The position numbers and the translations under genes are program-made. A model generated the notes under the pieces. That model saw only the letters and a list, made by a program, of their open reading frames with translations, made no database searches and had not been told where the DNA came from. This document shows positions 24,695 through 33,980 of a stretch of 64,000 nucleotides of DNA, piece after piece. Position 1 is the first letter of the stretch, and every line of letters begins with the position of its first letter. Origin of the DNA: Sphingomonas sp. S-NIH.Pt15_0812 (GTDB lineage: Bacteria; Pseudomonadota; Alphaproteobacteria; Sphingomonadales; Sphingomonadaceae); contig NZ_QLJH01000009.1 in assembly GCF_003951315.1 (NCBI RefSeq), positions 62,001 through 126,000 of the forward strand, in the 5' to 3' direction.

Positions 24695-25357
24695 ATGGCC
24701 TGCACGAGCTGCGCGTCCGACAAGGCGGGCACTTTCAACGACCCCAAATGGCGGCGCGCGCTGTGGATTGCGCTTGCGATCAACGGCGCCATGTTCGGCG
24801 TCGAGATCGTCGCCGGCATCACCGGCGGATCGAAGGCGCTCCAAGCCGACGCGCTCGACTTCTTCGGCGACACCGCGAATTACGCGATCAGCCTTGGCGT
24901 CGCAGGGATGGCGATAGCGTGGCGCGCCCGTGCGGCCATGTTGAAGGGGGCGACCCTCGCGCTGCTCGACCTCTATGTTCTCGCCGCTGCGGGCTGGGCG
25001 GCCGCCCACGGCGCCGCGCCCCAGGCCGAGGTGATGGGGATCGTCGGCATCGCCGCGCTGATCGCAAACCTTGTGGTGGCGGTGATGCTCTATCGCTTCC
25101 GTGAGGGCGACGCGAACATGCGATCGGTCTGGATCTGCTCGCGCAACGACGCGATCGGCAACATCGCCGTCGTCCTGGCCGCGGGCGGCGTCTTCGGCCT
25201 GAACAGTGCCTGGCCCGATCTTGTCGTCGCGGCACTGATGGCCGCGCTGGGATTGTCGGGCGGCATCCAGATCATGCGGCAGGCTCTTGCCGAGTTGCGG
25301 TCCTCCCCGCCTTCCGCGCCCGTCGATTTCCAGGGATCATTACATGGCAGCCGGTAA
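24695..25357 (+). CDS. CDF-like cation transporter without C-terminal domain
   Basis: A 220-residue protein with six predicted helices and the cation diffusion facilitator layout: ALQADALDFFGDTANYAISL carries the first metal-site acids and SRNDAIGNIAVV the second. The usual about 90-residue cytoplasmic domain is missing; the protein stops shortly after helix six. The N-terminus has CTSC (residues 3-6), a possible metal-capture motif. It is the first gene downstream of the MerR-type promoter and likely moves Zn, Cd or Co to the periplasm for Czc. GAGGTGG precedes the start. Confidence 0.8.
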   Translation: MACTSCASDKAGTFNDPKWRRALWIALAINGAMFGVEIVAGITGGSKALQADALDFFGDTANYAISLGVAGMAIAWRARAAMLKGATLALLDLYVLAAAGWAAAHGAAPQAEVMGIVGIAALIANLVVAVMLYRFREGDANMRSVWICSRNDAIGNIAVVLAAGGVFGLNSAWPDLVVAALMAALGLSGGIQIMRQALAELRSSPPSAPVDFQGSLHGSR

Positions 25358-25709
25358 ACTGCTACGCGCAGGGCCGATGCACCGTTTGTCGGCTCTCTTC
25401 CTCTGTCTGATGCTCGTGCTGACGCTCGGGTTCGGATCGGTCGCGCATGCGGCCGAGGGTCCGGGCGTCGAGGTTTCCGTGGGCACCGCGATCGGCCATG
25501 CCGATGGCGATGGCGATCAGGTGCCGGCCGATAGCCAGAAGGGCTATCCGCATCATCATGGTGGATGCCACGGCCACGATATCGGCGTTCCGATGGCGCC
25601 CGATCCCGTGGCGTCCGTCACCGGAATGCGCGTAGCCTTGTCGGCATGGGACAAGGGGCCGATGCCGCGCGCACCTTCGGACCCGGCGCTGCGACCGCCC
25701 CAAGCCTGA
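25344..25709 (+). CDS. small periplasmic His-rich protein of the czc operon
   Basis: About 121 residues, with a signal peptide in HRLSALFLCLMLVLTLGFG and cleavage near AHA. The mature part is small and contains a His cluster (YPHHHGGCHGHDIG) suited to metal binding. It overlaps the end of the CDF gene; a second possible start is at 25377. Its position before czcC recalls CzcI-like small regulators or metal buffers, but no sequence identity is claimed. The last 25 residues are Pro-rich. Confidence 0.65.
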   Translation: MAAGKLLRAGPMHRLSALFLCLMLVLTLGFGSVAHAAEGPGVEVSVGTAIGHADGDGDQVPADSQKGYPHHHGGCHGHDIGVPMAPDPVASVTGMRVALSAWDKGPMPRAPSDPALRPPQA

Positions 25710-25774
25710 GCGACGTCTAAGCTCCGCCGGGCACACCCGCGCGGAATCCAGCGTTTGTCAGGAGTCCGTTACCC

Positions 25775-27040
25775 ATGCAGCGTTTTATCGCGGCCTTTTT
25801 GGCCGTGGCGTCGTGCGCGTCGATCGCGCACGCGCAATCATCCGAGCCGGCATCGACCAGTCCCCCGCTCACGCTCGAGCGCGCGCTAACTCTTGCCGGC
25901 GCAGCCGCGCCTACGCTCGAAGCAGCGACAGCGGGCGTGCGGGCGGCCGAGGCCGGTCGCACCGTTGCCGGCTACCGTCCCAACCCGTTGATCGTCGCCG
26001 AAACCGAAAATATCGCCGGTAGCGGCCAGTATCGCGGCGTGCGCAGCGCCGAGACGACGGCAGGGCTGGCGTTTCCGATCGAGCTGGGGGGCAAGCGCTC
26101 GGCGCGGATTGCGGTCGCCGACGCGATCGGCAATCGCGCCCGGATCGGCTCGGCCCTTGCCGAGGCCGATCTACGTCTCGCCGTCACCCAACTCTATATC
26201 GAGGCCACTGCGGCGGAACGGCGTCTCGTCACCGCGCGCGAACAGGCGGGCATCGCTCGCGAGGCATTGCGTGCGGCCGGAGTTCGCGTGCAGGCCGGGC
26301 GTGCCTCGCCGCTCGAACAGCAGCGCGCCGACGTGCTGCGCATCAACGCCGAGACCGCGGTGGAGCGCGCGCAGCGCCTTGCCGACGTCGCCCGCGACAA
26401 TCTGGCGCGCCGGATCGGGCAGCCCGTCACCGGCGTGCTCGACATGGCATGGTACGATCGCATCGAGGGCTATGGGCCGGCGCAGCCGATCGCACCGGCC
26501 GGCACGCTCGCGCTCGCCGCGGCGCACGCCGATGCAACCACCGCCGAGGCGCAGGTCAGGCTTGCCCGATCGCAGCGCATTCCCGACGTGACGCTCAGCG
26601 CCAGCGCGCGGCGTCTCGAAGCGACGAACGACGTCGCCGCGGTGTTCGGCGTGTCGATCCCGATCCCCCTCTTCAACAGTGGTCGTGCGAGCGTGACGCA
26701 GGCGCGCGCGCAGAGCGATCAGGCACAGGCGCTCCGGCGCGCGGCCGAGCTGGACACCGCACAGGACATCGCCCGCGCCCAGGTCGAGGTGGCGAATGCG
26801 GCCACGTCCGCCCGCAACGCCAGCGGACCGGCGCTCGCATCGGCGACCGAAGCCGCGCGTATCGCGCGGATCGGCTACCGCGAGGGCAAGTTCGGGCAGC
26901 TCGACCTTCTCGATGCCGAACGCACCCTGTCCGAGACGCGCACCGCCGCGATCGACGCGCTCGCCACCTATCATGACGCCAAGGCACGCCTGGAACGGCT
27001 CGTTGCCGCGGCGCCCTCGCTCGAGGAAAACGACCGATGA
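25775..27040 (+). CDS. czcC: CzcC outer-membrane channel protein
   Basis: A 421-residue TolC-family protein with a signal peptide (MQRFIAAFLAVASCASIAHA), long coiled-coil helices and two internal repeats. GYREGKFGQLDLLDAERTL near residue 370 is the usual C-terminal repeat landmark. It forms the outer-membrane duct of the RND efflux pump. Its stop overlaps the start of czcB by 4 bases. The start is set by the signal peptide and spacing. Confidence 0.88.
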   Translation: MQRFIAAFLAVASCASIAHAQSSEPASTSPPLTLERALTLAGAAAPTLEAATAGVRAAEAGRTVAGYRPNPLIVAETENIAGSGQYRGVRSAETTAGLAFPIELGGKRSARIAVADAIGNRARIGSALAEADLRLAVTQLYIEATAAERRLVTAREQAGIAREALRAAGVRVQAGRASPLEQQRADVLRINAETAVERAQRLADVARDNLARRIGQPVTGVLDMAWYDRIEGYGPAQPIAPAGTLALAAAHADATTAEAQVRLARSQRIPDVTLSASARRLEATNDVAAVFGVSIPIPLFNSGRASVTQARAQSDQAQALRRAAELDTAQDIARAQVEVANAATSARNASGPALASATEAARIARIGYREGKFGQLDLLDAERTLSETRTAAIDALATYHDAKARLERLVAAAPSLEENDR

Positions 27041-28203
27041 AGAAGAACTTAGTGCGGGCGCTCGCGCCCGTGACATTGGCGATCCTCCTGATTGGGTGCG
27101 GCAAAGGCGGTAGCGAGGCGGGCGGCAGTGCCGGCGCCGAGAAGACAGAGGCGGCCGAAGGTGCCAAGGCCAAGGAAGCCCCCAAGGATATCGTCACCCT
27201 GTCCGCCCAGCAGATCGCGGACGCCGGCATTGAGGTCACGCGACCGACCGTGGGCGGCGAAGCAGGCGCGATCGAGCTGTCGGCGACGATCGAGGGCGAC
27301 CCGCAGGGCGTCCAGGTGGTGTCGGCAGCGGTCGGAGGACGGCTCGTCTCGCTGACCCGCAACCTTGGCCAGTCGGTCGGGCGCGGCGATCCGCTCGCAA
27401 TCATCGAGAGCCGGGAGGCGGCCTCGCTCAAGGCCGAGGTAGAAGCGGCGCGCGCGCGCGCCGCCCTCGCCCAATCGAACCTGCGACGCGAGCAGCGCCT
27501 GTTCGCCGAGCGCGTATCGCCCGAACAGGATCTCGTCGCCGCGCGCACGGCCGCCACGGAAGCCAGCATCGCGCTGCGCCTGGCCCAGCAGCAATTGTCG
27601 GCGACCGGTAGCGGGGGTGGTGCGCTCAACCGCATCGCCGTGCGCTCGCCGATCGGCGGTCAGGTCATCGCGCGCTCCGCCACGCTCGGCCAGACGGTCG
27701 CGGCCGACGCCGAACTGTTCCGGGTCGCCAATCTCTCCAAGGTCACTGTCACGACGTCGCTGGTGCCGAACGATGCGGGTCGTGTGAAGCCGGGTGCGCG
27801 CGTCGAGGTGACGGCGTCCGGCCGTCGCCAAGAGGGTCGCGTGACGTTCGTCTCGCCCGTGCTCGACGAAACCACCCGACTGGTGCCGGTGATCGCAACG
27901 CTCGACAATGCCGGCAGCACGTGGCGGGTCGGCGAGACGGTCAATGTGTCGATCCTCGTGCCCGCCAGCGGGGATCGCACCGTCGCCGTGCCATCGGCCG
28001 CGGTGCAGATGATCGAGGACAAGCCGTTCGTCTTCGTCCGCACCGCGACCGGCTTCCGCGCGACCCCGGTGACACTCGGCCGGACCAACGGCGGTCAGGT
28101 CGTCGTGACGTCGGGTCTCACCGGCTCGGAGCGGATCGCGTCCACCAACAGCTTCACGCTCAAGGCCGAACTCGGCAAGGGCGCGGCCGAGGACGAGGAC
28201 TGA
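27037..28203 (+). CDS. czcB: CzcB periplasmic adaptor protein
   Basis: A 388-residue membrane-fusion protein, with a lipoprotein-like N-terminus ending in LLIGC (Cys near 22), a Gly/Glu/Lys-rich linker, a lipoyl half-motif VVSAAVGGRLVSLTRNLGQSV, a helical hairpin rich in Arg/Ala/Glu and a second lipoyl half near AVRSPIGGQVI. It links CzcA to CzcC and may deliver metal. It starts in the czcC stop and ends three bases before czcA. No His-rich N-terminal insertion is present, unlike CzcB of Cupriavidus. Confidence 0.88.
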   Translation: MKKNLVRALAPVTLAILLIGCGKGGSEAGGSAGAEKTEAAEGAKAKEAPKDIVTLSAQQIADAGIEVTRPTVGGEAGAIELSATIEGDPQGVQVVSAAVGGRLVSLTRNLGQSVGRGDPLAIIESREAASLKAEVEAARARAALAQSNLRREQRLFAERVSPEQDLVAARTAATEASIALRLAQQQLSATGSGGGALNRIAVRSPIGGQVIARSATLGQTVAADAELFRVANLSKVTVTTSLVPNDAGRVKPGARVEVTASGRRQEGRVTFVSPVLDETTRLVPVIATLDNAGSTWRVGETVNVSILVPASGDRTVAVPSAAVQMIEDKPFVFVRTATGFRATPVTLGRTNGGQVVVTSGLTGSERIASTNSFTLKAELGKGAAEDED

Positions 28204-28206
28204 GCC

Positions 28207-31200
28207 ATGATCGGTCGCATCGTCACCCTGTCCGTCGAGAAGCGCTGGCTTGTCCTGCTTCTCACGATCGCCGCGGCGTTGCTCGGGATCGGCGCGCTGC
28301 GCCAGCTCCCGATCGACGCCGTTCCCGACATCACCAACAACCAGGTGCAGATCAACGTCGTCGCCCCTGCCCTCTCGCCCGATCAGATCGAGAAGCAGGT
28401 CGCCTTCACCGTCGAGACGGCGCTCGCCGGCATCCCGGGCCTAGAATATACCCGTTCGCTCAGTCGGAACGGCTTCGCGCAGATCACCGCCGTCTTCACC
28501 GAGAAGACCGACATCTACTTTGCGCGGGCGCAGGTGGCGGAGCGGCTGCGCACTGCCGAGGAAGACCTGCCGCAAGGCGTGAACCCGGAGATGGGACCGA
28601 TCGCGACCGGGCTCGGCGATATCTTCATGTGGACGGTCGAATATCGTGAACTCGATCAGGTCCATCATCGCAACGGCGAACCCGGGCTGCAACGCGACGG
28701 CAGCTACATCACGCCCGAAGGCGATCACCTCGTCAGCGCGGCGGACAAGGCGACCTACCTGCGCACCGTGCAGGACTGGATCGTCACGCCACAGCTCAAG
28801 AGCGCGGCGGGGCTTGCCGGCGTCGACTCCCTCGGCGGCTACACCAAGGAATATCTCGTCGTTCCCGACGTGCAGCGGATGGCCGCGATGCGCCTCACGC
28901 TGCAGGATTTGACGACGGCACTCGACCGCAACAACACCAGTGCCGGCGCTGGCGTCGTCAACCGCAACGGCGAAGGGCTTGCCGTCCGCTCGGACGGCCG
29001 CGTGCGCAATGCCGACGAGCTGGCCCGAACCGTCGTCGCCACCCGCGAGGGCGTGCCGATCCTGCTCAACCAGATCGCGACCGTTCGCACTGGCCAGGCG
29101 CTTCGCATGGGTTCGGCATCCGAGAACGGCCATGAGGTCGTGGTCGGGACCGCGGTCATGCGGATCGGCGAGAACAGCCGCACCGTATCAACGGGCGTGG
29201 CCGAGCGGCTGACGCAGATCGGCCGTTCGCTGCCGGTCGACGTGGTGGTGAAGCCGGTTATGAACCGGACCGAGCTGGTGAACTCCACCATTTCCACGGT
29301 TGCCCGCAACCTCGCCGAAGGCGCGGTGCTGGTCATCGTCGTCCTGTTCGCGCTGCTCGGCAATTTCCGGGCGGCGCTGATCGCCGCGTTCGTCATCCCC
29401 ATCACGATGCTGCTCACCAGCATCGGCATGCTGGAAGCCGGCGTGTCCGCCAATCTGATGAGCCTCGGTGCGCTCGATTTCGGCCTGATCGTCGACGGTG
29501 CCGTCATCATCGTCGAGAACGCGCTGCGCCGTCTTGCCGAGGCGCAGCATGACCGTGAGGGCGAGCTGACGATGCAACAGCGGCTCGGCCTGGTCGCTGC
29601 GTCCGCGCGAGAGATGATCCGCCCGTCCGTTTACGGGCAGGCGATCATCATCCTCGTCTATGCCCCGCTCCTCACCTTCACCGGTGTCGAGGGCAAGATG
29701 TTCGAGCCGATGGCACTCACCGTCATCATCGCGCTCGTCTTTGCTTTCATCCTGTCGCTGACCTTCGTGCCCGCGGCCATTGCCATCTGGCTCAGCAAGC
29801 GGGTGGAAGAGAAGGAAAGTCGGGTCGTAGCGTTCCTGCGGCAGCGCTACGAACCGGGGCTCGACGCGGCGATGCGGCGGCCGAGCTTGACGGTCGGCGT
29901 CGCGGTCGGCGCGCTGGCGCTCGCCGGCGTCGCCTTCACCACCCTGGGCCAGGAGTTCCTGCCCCAGCTCGATGAGGGCAATGTCCTCGTGCAGGCGGTC
30001 CGCATCCCCGGCACATCGGTCGACCAGAGCCAAGCGATGCAGTTCCAGGTCGAAAAGGCGCTCGCCAAGGCGCCGGAGGTTCGGTTCGCTTTCTCGCGCA
30101 CCGGCACGTCCGAGATCGCGTCCGACCCGATGCCGGCGAATGCGACCGACACGTTCGTCATCCTCAAGCCCAAGGGGGAATGGCCGGACCCCGGCCTGTC
30201 CAAGGAGGCACTGGTCGAGCGGCTGGAAAAGCGGCTCTCCGCGCTGCCGGGCAATGCCTATGAGATCACCCAGCCCATCCAGATGCGCTTCAACGAGCTG
30301 ATCGCGGGCGTGCGCGGTGACATCGCGATCAAGGTGTTCGGCGACGACTTCGGCGAGATGAACGCGACCGCCAATCGCATCGCCGGCATCCTGCGCCGGA
30401 CACAAGGCGCGGCAGACGTGCGTGTCGAGCAGACCGAGGGGCTGCCAATGCTCGATATCCGCCCCAACCGCACCGCCATGTCGCGGGTCGGGGTGACGGC
30501 GGGCGACGTACAGGACACCGTCGCCGCAGCGATCGGGGGCAGGCAGGCGGGCGTCATCTTCGAAGGCGATCGACGCTTCCCGGTCGTGATCCGGATGGCG
30601 GAAAGCTCACGGTCCGACCTGACCGCGGTCGCCCAAGTGCCCGTGCCTACCGCCAGCGGCGGTTTCGTGCCGCTGTCGACGGTCGCGGATATCGCCGTGG
30701 TCGACGGCCCCAACCAGATCAGCCGCGAGAATGGGAAGCGGCGTGTCGTGGTGCAGGCGAATGTCCGCGACCGCGACGTGGCAGGCGTCGTCGCCGACAC
30801 GCGCGCTGCGATCGACGCCCAGGTGAAACTGCCTGCCGGCACCTATCTCGAATGGGGCGGACAGTTCGAGAATCTGGCATCCGCGCGGGACCGGCTCGCC
30901 ATCGTCGTTCCGATCTGCTTCGCCGTCATCATGCTGTTGCTCTACGGAGCGCTCGGTTCGGTGCGCGATGCACTGATCGTGTTCACCGGGGTGCCGCTGG
31001 CGCTGGTGGGCGGCGTGCTGGCGCTGGTGTTGCGGGGAATGCCCTTCTCCATTTCCGCGGCCGTCGGCTTCATCGCGCTTTCGGGTATCGCCGTCCTTAA
31101 CGGGCTGGTCATGGTGTCCTCCATCCACGACCTGATGCGCGCCGGCGTGGATCGGGCTGTAGCGGCCCACCAAGGGGCACTTGCCAGGCTCAGGCCGGTG

Positions 31201-31434
31201 GCGATGACCGCGCTCGTCGCATCGCTCGGTTTCGTGCCGATGGCGTTGGGCCACGGTGCCGGCGCCGAGGTGCAGAAACCCCTCGCCACCGTCGTCATTG
31301 GTGGCCTGATTTCGGCGACGCTGCTGACCTTGTTCGTGCTGCCGACGCTCTACGCGCGCTTCGGCACGCGCACGCTGTCGGCACCGTCGAGTGACCATCT
31401 CGAACTGCCCCCCCTCCCCGCTCCGGCACATTGA
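28207..31434 (+). CDS. czcA: CzcA heavy-metal RND transporter (Zn/Co/Cd type)
   Basis: A 1075-residue proton-driven RND pump with twelve helices and two large periplasmic loops. The fourth helix carries LGALDFGLIVDGAVIIVENA (about residues 419-438), the DFG..VDGAV..EN signature of the HME1 group that exports Zn2+, Co2+ and Cd2+. Other landmarks are FLPQLDEGNVLVQAVRIPGT at the porter entry and GFIALSGIAVLNGLVMVSS near the C-terminus. It is coded directly after czcB and followed by czcD. Regulation by the CadR-like protein through 24629-24659 is inferred. Confidence 0.92.
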   Translation: MIGRIVTLSVEKRWLVLLLTIAAALLGIGALRQLPIDAVPDITNNQVQINVVAPALSPDQIEKQVAFTVETALAGIPGLEYTRSLSRNGFAQITAVFTEKTDIYFARAQVAERLRTAEEDLPQGVNPEMGPIATGLGDIFMWTVEYRELDQVHHRNGEPGLQRDGSYITPEGDHLVSAADKATYLRTVQDWIVTPQLKSAAGLAGVDSLGGYTKEYLVVPDVQRMAAMRLTLQDLTTALDRNNTSAGAGVVNRNGEGLAVRSDGRVRNADELARTVVATREGVPILLNQIATVRTGQALRMGSASENGHEVVVGTAVMRIGENSRTVSTGVAERLTQIGRSLPVDVVVKPVMNRTELVNSTISTVARNLAEGAVLVIVVLFALLGNFRAALIAAFVIPITMLLTSIGMLEAGVSANLMSLGALDFGLIVDGAVIIVENALRRLAEAQHDREGELTMQQRLGLVAASAREMIRPSVYGQAIIILVYAPLLTFTGVEGKMFEPMALTVIIALVFAFILSLTFVPAAIAIWLSKRVEEKESRVVAFLRQRYEPGLDAAMRRPSLTVGVAVGALALAGVAFTTLGQEFLPQLDEGNVLVQAVRIPGTSVDQSQAMQFQVEKALAKAPEVRFAFSRTGTSEIASDPMPANATDTFVILKPKGEWPDPGLSKEALVERLEKRLSALPGNAYEITQPIQMRFNELIAGVRGDIAIKVFGDDFGEMNATANRIAGILRRTQGAADVRVEQTEGLPMLDIRPNRTAMSRVGVTAGDVQDTVAAAIGGRQAGVIFEGDRRFPVVIRMAESSRSDLTAVAQVPVPTASGGFVPLSTVADIAVVDGPNQISRENGKRRVVVQANVRDRDVAGVVADTRAAIDAQVKLPAGTYLEWGGQFENLASARDRLAIVVPICFAVIMLLLYGALGSVRDALIVFTGVPLALVGGVLALVLRGMPFSISAAVGFIALSGIAVLNGLVMVSSIHDLMRAGVDRAVAAHQGALARLRPVAMTALVASLGFVPMALGHGAGAEVQKPLATVVIGGLISATLLTLFVLPTLYARFGTRTLSAPSSDHLELPPLPAPAH

Positions 31435-31445
31435 AAGACCAGACG

Positions 31446-32360
31446 ATGCACGACCATGCAGCGGGCGGACACGCCCACGATCACACTGCCGGGGCCAACG
31501 CCAAGATGCTGGGGTGGGCGCTGGCCCTGACCACCGTCTATCTCGTCGCCGAAGTCGTCGGCGCGTTCGTCTTCAACAGCCTCGCCCTGCTGTCCGACGC
31601 GGCGCACATGCTGACCGATGTTGCCGCGCTGGTGATCGCGCTGCTGGCGATCCGGTTCGGCCAGAAGCCGGCCGACGACAAGCGGACGTTCGGTTACAAG
31701 AGATTCGAGATCCTCGCCGCGGCCTTCAACGCGCTGCTGCTGTTCGCGGTTGCGATCTACGTGTTAGTGGAGGCCGTCCAGCGCTTCCGTCAGCCCGAAG
31801 CCGTCCAGTCTACCGGCATGATGATCGTCGCCGCGATCGGGCTCGTGGTGAACCTCGTATCCATGAAGCTTCTGACGTCGGGCAAGGACGCCAGCATGAA
31901 CGTCAAGGGCGCCTACCTCGAGGTATGGGCGGACATGATCGGCTCGATCGGCGTGATCGCGGGCGCGCTTGCAATCCGCTTTACGGGATGGACATGGGTC
32001 GATCCGATCGTCGCGGTGGGCATCGGTTTATGGGTGTTGCCACGGACCTGGGTGTTGCTCCGCGATACCACCAACGTGCTGCTCGAAGGCGTCCCCGGTG
32101 GGATCAAACTGCCTGAGCTGCGCGCCGGGATCGCCGGGCTTCCCGGCGTGGCCGGAGTTCACGACCTCCACGTCTGGTCGATGTCGTCGGACGACATTAC
32201 CTGCACCGCCCACGTCACCCTCGGCGAGGGCGCAGATGCCGATGCTGTCCGCAAAGCGGTTGCGGATACGCTCAATCGTCGGTTCGGCATCGAGCATTGC
32301 ACGATCCAGACCGAGGCGCCGGCCGAAGCGTGCGAAGATGCCGGGCACCTGCACCCGTGA
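31446..32360 (+). CDS. czcD: CzcD-type cation diffusion facilitator
   Basis: A 304-residue six-helix CDF transporter with a His-rich N-terminus (HDHAAGGHAHDH), the metal site LLSDAAHMLTDVAAL (HxxxD) and the second site YLEVWADMIGSIGV, plus the cytoplasmic ferredoxin-like domain at the C-terminus (GVAGVHDLHVWSMSSDDITC). It exchanges Zn, Cd or Co for protons into the periplasm. I prefer ATG 31446; a TTG at 31431 would overlap the czcA stop by 4 bases. The C-terminal CEDAGHLHP could add a metal ligand. Confidence 0.88.
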   Translation: MHDHAAGGHAHDHTAGANAKMLGWALALTTVYLVAEVVGAFVFNSLALLSDAAHMLTDVAALVIALLAIRFGQKPADDKRTFGYKRFEILAAAFNALLLFAVAIYVLVEAVQRFRQPEAVQSTGMMIVAAIGLVVNLVSMKLLTSGKDASMNVKGAYLEVWADMIGSIGVIAGALAIRFTGWTWVDPIVAVGIGLWVLPRTWVLLRDTTNVLLEGVPGGIKLPELRAGIAGLPGVAGVHDLHVWSMSSDDITCTAHVTLGEGADADAVRKAVADTLNRRFGIEHCTIQTEAPAEACEDAGHLHP

Positions 32361-32367
32361 ACGCGCG

Positions 32368-32613
32368 ATGACGATAAGAGGAAGGCGGCTGCGTTGGACG
32401 AACGAGACCGATGCAGAGCTTCGTCAGCGGATTGCCGCGAGACAGCCTTTGGCGAAGATCGCGAGGGAAATGGGTAGGACGATGGATGGTGTTCGAGGAA
32501 GGGCGGCTGCGCTGCGAATCACGCTTCCTTCACCGACGCGCCCTTGGCGCGAGACGGTGAAGCGGAGCCCCATGCCGAAGGTAGTGGAGGATCAGATAAC
32601 CGGGGACGAGTAA
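32368..32613 (+). CDS. small helix-turn-helix-like protein
   Basis: An 81-residue basic protein with an N-terminal block RWTNETDAELRQRIAARQPL and KIAREMGRTMDGVRGRAAAL, which has the spacing of a Myb/SANT-like or GcrA-like HTH (tryptophan, acidic helix, recognition helix). Such short DNA-binding proteins are frequent in sphingomonads. It begins 8 bases after czcD and may be cotranscribed. Target and role are unknown. Confidence 0.6.
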   Translation: MTIRGRRLRWTNETDAELRQRIAARQPLAKIAREMGRTMDGVRGRAAALRITLPSPTRPWRETVKRSPMPKVVEDQITGDE

Positions 32614-32681
32614 AGACCCGTGAGGGCGGACCGCGCGCCACACGTATCTATTCTGGCGGGGGCCAAAATGGAGAACTAACG

Positions 32682-33017
32682 ATGCATCACCAAATGTCCG
32701 CCGAAATGCAGGCGTGCATGGACGCCTGCCACCGCTGCCATGTCACCTGCCTGTCGATGACCACCCAGCATTGCCTTGATGTGGGCGGCGCGCACGCGGC
32801 GCCCGAGCATATCAAGATCATGCTGGACTGCGCGCAGATGTGCGCCACCTCGCTCGACTTCATGGCACGGGGGTCCGACCAGCATAAGCTCGTGTGCGGC
32901 ATCTGTGCCCAGATTTGCCGGGCTTGCGCCGCGAGCTGCAAGGGGCTCGATGGCATGGAGGAGTGCGTCGCCGCGTGCGAGCGCTGCGCGGAGGAATGCG
33001 AGAAGATGGCCGCCTGA
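32682..33017 (+). CDS. cytosolic copper storage protein (Csp3-like four-helix bundle)
   Basis: A 111-residue protein with 16 cysteines, mostly in CxxC or CxxxC spacing along amphipathic helices (MQACMDACHRCHVTC, CGICAQICRACAASC, ECVAACERCAEEC). This is the pattern of Csp proteins (DUF326), which line a four-helix bundle with thiolates and store many Cu(I) ions. No signal peptide is present, so it should be the cytosolic Csp3 type. GGAG lies 10 bases before the ATG; an in-frame extension to 32544 is not family-like. It stands between czcD and the copper genes and faces copD tail to tail. Confidence 0.9.
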   Translation: MHHQMSAEMQACMDACHRCHVTCLSMTTQHCLDVGGAHAAPEHIKIMLDCAQMCATSLDFMARGSDQHKLVCGICAQICRACAASCKGLDGMEECVAACERCAEECEKMAA

Positions 33018-33022
33018 GCGGC

Positions 33023-33045
33023 GGGCGGGCGACTTTCGCCCGCCC
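33023..33045. terminator. bidirectional hairpin between copper storage and copD genes
   Basis: GGGCGGGCG-ACTTT-CGCCCGCCC, a perfect 9-base stem with a 5-base loop. It lies 6 bases after the storage-protein stop and 5 bases from the copD stop. The two genes converge, so it can serve both. There is no long T-run, so strength is uncertain. Confidence 0.65.
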
Positions 33046-33049
33046 ACCC

Positions 33050-33979
33050 TCACATCGCCGAAGCAGGTGGCTCGAGCGTGCCGAGCCAGGCGACCAGCGC
33101 CAGGACCGTGACGGCGCAGGTCGTCTCGATGGCGAGGCTGCGCCGCAGCGCACCGAGTGCTCCGCGATGATCGCCTGTGGCGATCGACCGCTCGATCGCA
33201 GGCGTCAGCCGGAAGCGGTTGAGGGAGGCCAGCCCCAGCATCACGCCGAAGAGTGCGAGCTTGGCAAGGAGAAGCTGGCCATAGAGTGTGAAGGGAAGGT
33301 TCGGCAGATTGCCCATGCCGATCAGCAACCAGCTATTGAGCAGTCCCGTGACGACGATCGCGCCGACCACGATCGTGCCGACCAGCCCGAAGCCGTGCAG
33401 CGCGCGATGGGTGAGTCTGAGATGGGCGATGTCGATGCGATCGGCAGGGCGCGTGACGAGGAGCGTCAGCCCGAGCAGCGCACCGACCCAGGCTCCGGCC
33501 GCCAGCAGATGCAGGATGTCGGCCAGCAGGTGGACCCAGCCCCTCACCCCCTCATCCATCGCGCCGTGACCCGTCCAGGCAAGTGTTGCGAGCGCGATTC
33601 CTCCTGCGATGGCGATCAGACCGAGCGGAACCGCCCGTCCTGCCGCGATCAGCGCGACGACGGACGCGAGCCCCAGCGCGCCCATCCGCGCCTCCCACGC
33701 CGTACCCGTCGCCGTCCCGGTGAGCAGCACGCCGATCGCCTCGCGATCGATCGGCCAGGCCGGGGCACCGGCCATCGCCGCGGCGAGCAGCGCAAGCGCG
33801 ATCCCGGACAACAGGAGCGCGGCAAGACCACTGCCGACAAGCCAGGGGCGCAAGGGAAGCGCATTGGAGCGCTCACCCGCATGAAGCCCGTAGAGGCTGA
33901 ACGCCGACAGGCCGAACAGTCCGCTCAACGCGAGATACAGCGCGAGGCGGACCGCGATCAGCGGCCAGTCGGTTTCCAC
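33050..33979 (-). CDS. copD: CopD copper resistance membrane protein
   Basis: A 309-residue protein with about eight hydrophobic helices, of the CopD/YebZ family. Conserved features are TGHGAMDEG and LADILHLLAAGAWVGAL, with histidines placed for copper, and GLVGTIVVGAIVVTGLLNSW. It is thought to take Cu across the inner membrane with CopC. It begins 1 base after copC ends and is read from the same promoter. The C-terminal CopD domain starts near residue 190. Confidence 0.88.
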   Translation of the reverse strand: METDWPLIAVRLALYLALSGLFGLSAFSLYGLHAGERSNALPLRPWLVGSGLAALLLSGIALALLAAAMAGAPAWPIDREAIGVLLTGTATGTAWEARMGALGLASVVALIAAGRAVPLGLIAIAGGIALATLAWTGHGAMDEGVRGWVHLLADILHLLAAGAWVGALLGLTLLVTRPADRIDIAHLRLTHRALHGFGLVGTIVVGAIVVTGLLNSWLLIGMGNLPNLPFTLYGQLLLAKLALFGVMLGLASLNRFRLTPAIERSIATGDHRGALGALRRSLAIETTCAVTVLALVAWLGTLEPPASAM

Positions 33980-33980
33980 C

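Noticed and set aside
24695..25357. Truncated CDF pseudogene
   Set aside because: The six helices and both metal sites are complete and the gene is well placed in the operon; a short CDF form is more likely.
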